This document shows, piece after piece, positions 1-3,941 of a stretch of 5,087 nt of DNA. The translations under genes were made by a program, and so were the position numbers. Origin of the DNA: Thermococci archaeon. Lineage in GTDB: Archaea > Methanobacteriota_B > Thermococci > Methanofastidiosales > B48-G16. Where the stretch lies: positions 1 through 5,087 of the forward strand of contig DAOVEQ010000091.1 in NCBI GenBank assembly GCA_030668905.1, given 5' to 3'. The stretch's first letter is position 1. Every line of letters begins with the position of its first letter. Under the pieces are notes generated by a model. The model did no database searches. It was not told where the DNA came from and worked only from the letters and a program-made list of their open reading frames with translations.

Positions 1-315
1 GCAAAAACTGTATTCTATGGTGCAAACTCTCTGGATTTCTCGGGGTACCCTGACTGCAGACCTGAATATTTTAAAGCATTTCAGTGTTTGATCGAAAAAG
101 GAACAAAAAAAGGAGATATAAAGTTAATGGTGCCATTGGCAGAGATGAGCAAATCAGAGATCGTAAAAAAAGGAATAGAACTCAAATTACCTTTAGAATA
201 TACATGGAGCTGCTATTTCAATACAGAAAAGGCGTGCGGAAAGTGTGAATCATGCAGACTACGACTGAAAGGATTTAAAGAAGCAAATTACAGAGACCCT
301 ATAGAGTATGAGTGA
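1..315 (+). CDS. queC: 7-cyano-7-deazaguanine (preQ0) synthase QueC, C-terminal part
   Basis: QueC converts 7-carboxy-7-deazaguanine to preQ0 using ATP and ammonia. In archaea preQ0 feeds archaeosine in tRNA; in some organisms it feeds 7-deazaguanine DNA modification. The frame is open from base 1, and 104 residues are visible out of roughly 220-230 in the family, so the N-terminal ATP-binding half lies outside the window. Numbering from base 1, the family motif DFSGYPDCRPEY is at 12-23, and PLAEMSKSEIVKKG at 45-58 is the conserved helix. The four zinc ligands are C71, C79, C82 and C85, in a WSCY...CGKCESC arrangement. The protein ends with the typical GFKEA..RDPIEY tail. The TTG at 88 is not the start, because the conserved motif lies upstream of it. 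Whether the missing part carries a glutaminase domain (GAT-QueC) cannot be told. The gene overlaps the next one by 8 bp. Confidence 0.95.
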   Translation, partial: AKTVFYGANSLDFSGYPDCRPEYFKAFQCLIEKGTKKGDIKLMVPLAEMSKSEIVKKGIELKLPLEYTWSCYFNTEKACGKCESCRLRLKGFKEANYRDPIEYE

Positions 316-880
316 TATGAAAATCCTCGTTATTTCTTCATGTACAAAGAGAAAAAAAGAAGGAAAAAATAAAGCTTCAGAAATGTATATTGGAAAACAG
401 CATCTGTTAGTTAAAAAAGGGATAGAGATTCTTAGAAAAGATAACTATGTAGACTGGTACATCATATCTGCAAAATACGGACTTATAAATGAAAACTATG
501 TTATAGAACCGTACGATCTAAGTTTTAATAATATGAGTAAAAAAAATATAAGAAAAGTGAGCATGAAGTTAGGAATAGAAGAGAAATTATTATCTATAAT
601 ACAAAACCAATCTTCTGAAGGAAGATTGGTGGATCTTTCCAAAGGAAAGATCTGTTATGATAAGGCTTTCTTTATTCTCGGAGAGAAGTATCTTATTTCT
701 ATTGAGAACTTTTTAAAAAATATTCCAGTTCCTTCAACATTTTTCACAAACAGAAAATTGCCTTATGAAACAATAAAATGCGGAGTTGAAGAGGCAAAAA
801 AATATCATCTCTCTGTAATATCCCTTAAAGGACACCTATTTATAGAGTATATAAAAAAAGAAAAAAGAGGGGCTTTATGA
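308..880 (+). CDS. DUF6884-like protein of unknown function, downstream of queC
   Basis: This 190-aa soluble protein has no signal peptide or membrane segment. Its N-terminal half matches the DUF6884 pattern as I know it: a beta strand leading to SSCTKRK (10-16), then A.EMYIGK (23-30), ISAKYGLI (53-60) and IEPYDLSF (66-73). These families are loosely related to YaaA-type proteins. C12 after the first strand is the likeliest functional residue. The C-terminal half (FFILGEKYL at 121-129, then a basic tail) is less characteristic. The reaction is unknown. The 8-bp overlap with queC suggests translational coupling and a possible link to 7-deazaguanine metabolism, which is inference. A second ATG at 317, just after the queC stop, would give 187 aa; neither start has a good Shine-Dalgarno site. 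Two perfect hairpins lie in its coding sequence, and its stop overlaps that of the opposing gene by 6 bp. Confidence 0.85.
   Translation: MSDMKILVISSCTKRKKEGKNKASEMYIGKQHLLVKKGIEILRKDNYVDWYIISAKYGLINENYVIEPYDLSFNNMSKKNIRKVSMKLGIEEKLLSIIQNQSSEGRLVDLSKGKICYDKAFFILGEKYLISIENFLKNIPVPSTFFTNRKLPYETIKCGVEEAKKYHLSVISLKGHLFIEYIKKEKRGAL
606..653 (+). other. two adjacent perfect hairpins inside the DUF6884-like gene
   Basis: The first stem pairs ACCAATCTTC (606-615) with GAAGATTGGT (621-630), a 10-bp perfect stem with a 5-base loop. The second pairs GATCTTTCC (632-640) with GGAAAGATC (644-652), a 9-bp perfect stem with an AAA loop, plus a G-U closing pair at 631/653. The two abut without a spacer and could stack coaxially. 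They cover codons 100-116, a probable loop region between the two halves of the protein. No T-run follows, so a terminator is unlikely. The function is unknown. Confidence 0.75.
853..866 (-). terminator. probable oligo-T terminator of the - strand operon
   Basis: Reading the - strand, transcription leaves the membrane-protein stop (877-875) and within about 9 bases meets T6 (866-861), a C, and T7 (859-853). Archaeal RNA polymerase stops at such oligo-T tracts without needing a hairpin. The tract lies in the last codons of the opposing DUF6884-like gene, where it encodes a lysine-rich tail. Confidence 0.6.
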
Positions 881-2392
881 CTCCTGTTTCAGTTTTTCCA
901 AAAGGCTGTCCAGTTCTTTCATCTCTTTTTTATCTAAAATATCTCTTATAAGATCATCAAGTTTATTCTTTATTTCTTGTTTGATCTTCGCGTTTTTCAG
1001 GACATGAGTTTCTCCATCCTTTTTAATAGTCAGTTCATCGTTGAGTATAACTTTTACATCTGGAGTTTTCAAAACAGTTTTGCCTTCGCTCTCAAATATA
1101 CTCAGTTCTTCAGATTTCAGGATTCTCTTATTCTCTGTAATTTTCAAACTCACGTCTCCATCTTCTATTATAACTTTATCAGGCTTTGATATTACCATTC
1201 TGTCGTCTTCCTTTAGAATTGTTTTATCTCCTTTTATTTTCAGGGATATTTCTTTGTTTTTTGTCCTTATTTTGGCAGATATATCATATAGTGCCTGTTC
1301 TTCCCATTCCATGCTTTCTCCAACTTTAAATGGGCCGAATTTAACTCTTGATCCCTTTCCTTCTACATCAATTACTTCTATAGGTCCTACTTTTACGTAA
1401 TCTCCTGCTTCAGTTTCTCTTACTTTTATGAATGGCATGTCTATGCTTGATACAGTTTTTTCAAATTTTTTTCTTATTTTCTTCCATTCTTTTTCTTCTA
1501 TCTGGATCCTCGCGAGATCAAAAACTTCATCTTTTTTCAATCCCATACTTTCAAAGTCCTTCTCCTCTGCATCTCTCAAACTCTTTTTTACATTTTTCCA
1601 TTTGTTTCCTGTTAAAACGGTAATCCCTTGAAAAACATTGATATATTTCTTGACCTTAGCATCAACAGAGTACGATCCCTGTCCAAAGAATACTCCACCT
1701 ATCTCCTTTCCATTAGCTACAGGCACGAATATGCTTCCTTCCTCTATACTTATTTTGCTGTTACCTATTTTTATTTCAAGATCAGATTTCAATACACGTG
1801 CTTCTTCCTTTATTTTTGGTTCTTCTATCTTTTCAAAATCTTCTGCCTCGTAGATCCATCTAAATTTTCTCTCTTCCTCAAATATACCTACAATGTATCC
1901 AATTCCTACAGCAGCTATGCTTCCAAAGAAGATCAATGTCTGGTACTCTGGAACAAGATTGAATATCTTTGCAAATATCCAGAACACAATCCCGAGAAAC
2001 CCTATGCCATAAAAGGCTGTCCTGGCACCCCTTCTGTGTTTTCCAACAGTATACCCTACAAGTATTGAGGCAAAGAACGCTATTATGAAATAATCAGGGT
2101 ACTGGGACCAATATTCAAAACCTGACCAGTCAAAATGATCTCCTATTTTTATGAATAACCAGATCAGAAAAGTGCTCTTTGCGATGCCGTATGCCATTTT
2201 TTTAAAGAATACCTTGTACTTTGCGCTTTCAAGTATGGAACTTGCCAAGAAAAACAGGAATACAAAGCCTAAAAAGTATTCAGGATACTCATACTTCCCA
2301 AGAAGATCCGTTACTTGGGTTATAAACCAGAGGGCTAAGAAAACTACAGCTATCCTTCCGCAGAGTTTTCCAGCCAGTTTTGCATTACTCAA
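875..2392 (-). CDS. six-helix membrane protein with large beta-rich soluble domain, unknown function
   Basis: Taking TTG at 2392 as start gives 505 aa. A GAGGTGAT site sits 4 bases before it and there is no ATG before codon 66; the frame extends to TTG at 2422, adding 10 residues without a better ribosome site. Six hydrophobic helices are visible at about 11-28, 37-54, 69-85, 100-116, 126-143 and 151-170. An acidic/basic linker follows, then a soluble domain of about 320 residues that probably faces the cytoplasm. It holds a VKVGPIEV (333-340) / VKFGPFKV (350-357) pair, a run of short beta repeats at 382-466, and a charged amphipathic C-terminal helix at about 471-505. I do not recognise the family. 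The gene is third in an operon behind a winged-helix regulator and a zinc-ribbon protein and overlaps the latter by 8 bp, so a membrane sensor or scaffold role is plausible but only inferred. Confidence 0.85.
   Translation of the reverse strand: MSNAKLAGKLCGRIAVVFLALWFITQVTDLLGKYEYPEYFLGFVFLFFLASSILESAKYKVFFKKMAYGIAKSTFLIWLFIKIGDHFDWSGFEYWSQYPDYFIIAFFASILVGYTVGKHRRGARTAFYGIGFLGIVFWIFAKIFNLVPEYQTLIFFGSIAAVGIGYIVGIFEEERKFRWIYEAEDFEKIEEPKIKEEARVLKSDLEIKIGNSKISIEEGSIFVPVANGKEIGGVFFGQGSYSVDAKVKKYINVFQGITVLTGNKWKNVKKSLRDAEEKDFESMGLKKDEVFDLARIQIEEKEWKKIRKKFEKTVSSIDMPFIKVRETEAGDYVKVGPIEVIDVEGKGSRVKFGPFKVGESMEWEEQALYDISAKIRTKNKEISLKIKGDKTILKEDDRMVISKPDKVIIEDGDVSLKITENKRILKSEELSIFESEGKTVLKTPDVKVILNDELTIKKDGETHVLKNAKIKQEIKNKLDDLIRDILDKKEMKELDSLLEKLKQES
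926..931 (+). terminator. possible oligo-T terminator after queC/DUF6884
   Basis: T6 lies about 46 bases past the DUF6884-like stop, inside the opposing gene, in a T-rich stretch (921-934) on the + strand. It is the first T-run longer than five after the stop. It could equally be a by-product of lysine codons on the other strand. Confidence 0.25.
995..1249 (-). repeat. coding region for short beta repeats in the membrane protein
   Basis: Residues 382-466 carry a degenerate repeat. Segments 382-413 and 414-445 align over 32 residues (SLKI, then K.ILK, then a hydrophobic strand). The core motif recurs as GDKTILK (388-394), ENKRILK (420-426), EGKTVLK (436-442) and GETHVLK (460-466). The spacings are 32, 16 and 24 residues, all multiples of eight, which suggests stacked beta hairpins or a small beta solenoid. 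The repeat shows at protein level; the DNA is diverged. Confidence 0.6.
1319..1396 (-). repeat. coding region for a paired GPxxV beta motif
   Basis: VKVGPIEV (residues 333-340) and VKFGPFKV (350-357) of the membrane protein are near-identical strands 17 residues apart, joined by a Gly- and charge-rich turn. They look like a beta hairpin built from a duplicated strand, just before the longer repeat array. Confidence 0.45.
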
Positions 2393-2762
2393 AAATATCA
2401 CCTCTATCGTATTTATCTCCAATATCTTTCAATCTTTTTAGATATTTCAGACCATCAAAGACCCCAATATCCAGGGAAAAAATTCCATTTTCGTAAGAAA
2501 TCCTTCCTTCCCCCTTTAGTTCACTGAATACCTCTATTAGATCATCTATAAGTTCACTTTCTTCTGTTTCCGCTCCAAAAAATTCGTTTCCGCATCCACA
2601 CTGGAATAGTGTCGAATCGAATTTTTCTAAGACAGAATTTGGGACATCAAAGGCTGCTTCAAGGTCTATTTCTTCTTTAAATTTTATTTTCTGTCCACAG
2701 TTTGGACATTTTACATTAAATTTCATTTTTCTCAGTTCATCTATGCTTTTTTTAATCTTCAT
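2385..2762 (-). CDS. small zinc-ribbon protein, unknown function
   Basis: The product is 125 aa, acidic and soluble. ATG at 2762 is preferred over ATG at 2777 because GAGGTGG lies 4 bases upstream of it and the choice gives a 4-bp ATGA overlap with the regulator gene. After a basic N-terminus, C19 and C22 (KCPNCGQK) and C55 and C57 (FQCGCGNE) form a CxxC...CxC set that probably binds one zinc. The CxC spacing is tighter than the usual CxxC second knuckle. Residues 66-125 are acidic and then amphipathic, with a likely helix at 67-83 and a strand pair near 87-98. I recognise no named family. Between a DNA-binding protein and a membrane protein it could be an adaptor or metal/redox-sensing partner, which is inferred from context only. 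Confidence 0.85.
   Translation of the reverse strand: MKIKKSIDELRKMKFNVKCPNCGQKIKFKEEIDLEAAFDVPNSVLEKFDSTLFQCGCGNEFFGAETEESELIDDLIEVFSELKGEGRISYENGIFSLDIGVFDGLKYLKRLKDIGDKYDRGDIFE
2397..2404 (-). promoter_or_regulatory. Shine-Dalgarno site that decides the TTG start
   Basis: The - strand reads GAGGTGAT, then ATTT, then TTG (2392-2390). The match to the 16S 3' end and the spacing are near-ideal, which favours TTG at 2392 over GTG at 2401 (inside the site) or TTG at 2422. The site lies within the end of the zinc-ribbon gene, as expected for coupled translation. Confidence 0.75.
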
Positions 2763-3181
2763 TTTTCCACCTCGCATTTAGAACAGAGAAAGTCTATCAC
2801 CCTTACAGCAATCTTTCCCTGCGTCGTGATAAGATACTTTCCTCTATATCGTTCCTGATCTATGAATCCCGTATCTTTGAGACTGGATAAATGAAATCTC
2901 AGAGGAGAGTTGTCGAGCTTTGTACATTCTAAAAGTTCCGAGAAGTATTTGGCACTTCCGTACAGTTCTTTGAGTATTTTCAGTCTTTCTTTATTTGCCA
3001 GAGATTTTAAAATATTTTCTGCAAATTCTTCTTCAAAAACAGTTTCTTCCTTTTTCCCGGGAATTAATTCAACTATTTCCTTTGGTTTTTCGTATTTAAC
3101 GAGGATTTCATCTCTAAGTTTCTGCATCTCTTCTTTCAGCTCATTTCTAAGCTCTTTCTTTAGATCTTCAATCTCCTTCAT
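2759..3181 (-). CDS. ArsR-like winged-helix regulator with N-terminal coiled coil
   Basis: This is a 140-aa predicted DNA-binding transcriptional regulator. Residues 1-30 are almost all Glu/Lys/Leu with heptad-like spacing (a coiled coil, likely for dimerisation), followed by a linker to about 48. The winged helix follows: ILKSLANKERLKILKELY (57-74), second helix SELLECTKL (81-89), recognition helix SPLRFHLSSLKDTGFI (92-107), and a wing with RGKYLITTQGKIAV (113-126). This is the ArsR/HTH_20 style of fold. C133 and C136 (FLCSKC) form a terminal CxxC that could take part in metal binding or redox sensing together with C86; this is inference. The ATG at 3181 has no Shine-Dalgarno site but lies close to the predicted transcript start, so it is probably translated from a very short leader. 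First gene of the operon; autoregulation is likely. Confidence 0.88.
   Translation of the reverse strand: MKEIEDLKKELRNELKEEMQKLRDEILVKYEKPKEIVELIPGKKEETVFEEEFAENILKSLANKERLKILKELYGSAKYFSELLECTKLDNSPLRFHLSSLKDTGFIDQERYRGKYLITTQGKIAVRVIDFLCSKCEVEK
2767..2773 (-). promoter_or_regulatory. Shine-Dalgarno site of the zinc-ribbon gene
   Basis: The - strand reads GAGGTGG, AAAA, then ATG (2762-2760). The site lies between two in-frame ATGs (2777 and 2762) and therefore assigns the start to the second. Confidence 0.75.
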
Positions 3182-3209
3182 AGTATCATTATTATATACA
3201 ACTCTTTCC

Positions 3210-3224
3210 TTTATAAACTTTTCG
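3210..3224 (-). promoter_or_regulatory. archaeal BRE/TATA promoter of the regulator operon
   Basis: On the - strand CGAAAAG (BRE, 3224-3218) precedes TTTATAAA (TATA, 3217-3210), close to the archaeal consensus. A start about 25-27 bases past the box centre falls near 3187-3189, only about 6-8 bases before the ATG at 3181. That fits the lack of a Shine-Dalgarno site. Confidence 0.75.
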
Positions 3225-3260
3225 GTCTTATGTACTTGAGATGTATACTAATAAACTTTT
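3213..3260 (-). repeat. 10-bp direct repeat in the operon promoter gap
   Basis: ATAAACTTTT (+ strand) occurs exactly at 3213-3222 and 3251-3260, 38 bp apart. The first copy spans the BRE/TATA junction of the operon promoter. The second lies upstream of it in a similar context (AAAAGTTTAT on the - strand), so it could be a weaker second promoter or a regulator site. The intergenic gap is 3182-3267. Confidence 0.4.
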
Positions 3261-3267
3261 AATCCAT

Positions 3268-3837
3268 TTATTTATCTCTCGGCATCGCCACTACTTCCTT
3301 GATATCGAGATCGAAGAAATTTAGTGAATGCGCAGGCTTAATTACTATAACAGTATCTACCCCTCTACGAGTTCCTCCTATGGCAATTATCTCGTTATCC
3401 ATATCGATAACTCCTGCATCTGATGCTATTAACGTTATCTCAACACATACCTTCATCCCCTGAGAAAATAATCTTAATATATTTGCGATAATCTCAGGGG
3501 CAGATATACCTCCAAATTTAGTTGAAACTCCCGCTCCCACACCAGAAAGAGCATGTGTGGATGTAATAATCTTCATTCCCCCATTTATCAGTTTATTCTT
3601 TATTTCATCTCTCATTTCAATTTTTCCTACCTCTCTGAAACCTGCTTGGTGTGTTACTACTATAGCATTGTATTTTTTTGGAATGATCTTCAGAAAAGCT
3701 TCAGCAACATCTCCGAATGTAGAAGCTATAACAAAAGTTTTGATTTCCAGTTCCTCTCCCCTTTGAAGTGCAAGTTTTAAAGCAGTTTCTGTATTTTCTT
3801 TACCTTTTTTTTCAAAATAGAATATTTTCTTTTCCAT
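3268..3837 (-). CDS. stand-alone pyruvate kinase alpha/beta-domain-like protein (COG1751)
   Basis: This 189-aa cytoplasmic protein resembles the C-terminal domain of pyruvate kinase but has no catalytic barrel, so it is not a pyruvate kinase. Its length and motifs fit the archaeal COG1751 group: FYF.K.GKENTE (6-17), IASTFGD (37-43), VVTHQAGFREVG (60-71), a Thr/Ser-rich loop at 92-105, GMKVCVEITLIASDAG (127-142) and GGTRRGVDTVIVIKPAHS (154-171). From memory, crystal structures of archaeal members show a bound flavin nucleotide, and the physiological role is unsettled. ATG at 3837 (MEKKIFYF) is preferred over ATG at 3843: family members begin this way, and the TATA box places the transcript start close to 3837. 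The gene diverges from the aminotransferase and lies upstream, on the same strand, of the regulator operon. No T-run follows its stop, so some read-through into that operon is possible. Confidence 0.9.
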   Translation of the reverse strand: MEKKIFYFEKKGKENTETALKLALQRGEELEIKTFVIASTFGDVAEAFLKIIPKKYNAIVVTHQAGFREVGKIEMRDEIKNKLINGGMKIITSTHALSGVGAGVSTKFGGISAPEIIANILRLFSQGMKVCVEITLIASDAGVIDMDNEIIAIGGTRRGVDTVIVIKPAHSLNFFDLDIKEVVAMPRDK

Positions 3838-3858
3838 AATCATTGTTCAGAGAAGGGA

Positions 3859-3867
3859 TTTAAAAAA
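3859..3867 (-). promoter_or_regulatory. probable TATA box of the COG1751 gene
   Basis: TTTTTTAAA on the - strand (+ strand TTTAAAAAA) is centred about 26 bases before the ATG at 3837, implying a leaderless transcript. The BRE part (GTCAATAG, 3875-3868) is not purine-rich, so the promoter may be weak or activator-dependent. Confidence 0.5.
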
Positions 3868-3873
3868 CTATTG

Positions 3874-3909
3874 ACGTAAGCCTTTTACCCTATCAACGTA
3901 ACCTTTTTA
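3874..3909. repeat. ACGTAA-headed repeats 22 bp apart between divergent promoters
   Basis: ACGTAAGCCTTTTA starts at 3874 and ACGTAACCTTTTTA at 3896, with 12 of 14 positions identical. The 22-bp period is two helical turns, so both copies lie on the same DNA face. The first copy abuts the upstream edge of the COG1751 promoter and the second forms the BRE region of the aminotransferase promoter. A shared operator is plausible. Confidence 0.45.
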
Positions 3910-3913
3910 TATT
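3904..3913 (+). promoter_or_regulatory. probable TATA box of the aminotransferase gene
   Basis: TTTTTATATT follows ACGTAACC (3896-3903) in the BRE position. A start about 26 bases past its centre falls near 3935, just upstream of the ATG at 3942 and downstream of the in-frame ATG at 3930. It therefore supports 3942 as the start. Confidence 0.6.
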
Positions 3914-3941
3914 CATATTCAGAGTTAAGATGGTGTCTGTA

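Noticed and set aside
88..315. TTG at 88 as the start of a 75-aa protein
   Set aside because: The frame is open to base 1 and the conserved QueC SGYPDCRPE motif lies upstream, so this is an internal codon of a gene cut by the window edge.
1041..1400. + strand open frame of 119 codons opposite the membrane-protein gene
   Set aside because: Low-complexity Ser/Phe/Leu translation typical of antisense to Lys/Glu-rich coding sequence; no ribosome site or recognisable motif.
1509..1516. CTCGCGAG palindrome, and GGGTACCC at 43-50
   Set aside because: Single 8-bp palindromes inside coding sequence are expected by chance and lie in no regulatory position.
1628..2068. + strand open frame of 146 codons opposite the membrane-protein gene
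   Set aside because: Antisense shadow of membrane-helix and linker coding sequence, with Tyr/Phe/Ser-rich translation and no family signature.
2763..2777. ATG at 2777 as start of the zinc-ribbon gene
   Set aside because: The GAGGTGG site lies between this ATG and the one at 2762 and is correctly spaced only for the latter.
2910..3239. + strand open frame of 109 codons opposite the regulator gene
   Set aside because: Serine-rich antisense of the coiled-coil and winged-helix gene; the sense strand has clear motifs and a promoter.
3537..3560. CCACAC/GTGTGG inverted repeat with a 12-base loop
   Set aside because: Six pairs with a long loop inside conserved COG1751 coding sequence is within chance expectation.
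3268..3837. A true pyruvate kinase or a truncated remnant of one
   Set aside because: The barrel and active-site regions are absent, but length, start and motifs match the complete stand-alone archaeal family, so it is not a broken gene.
3930..3941. ATG at 3930 as start of the aminotransferase
   Set aside because: It lies upstream of the transcript start predicted from the TATA box; ATG at 3942 fits better, although start mapping could reverse this.
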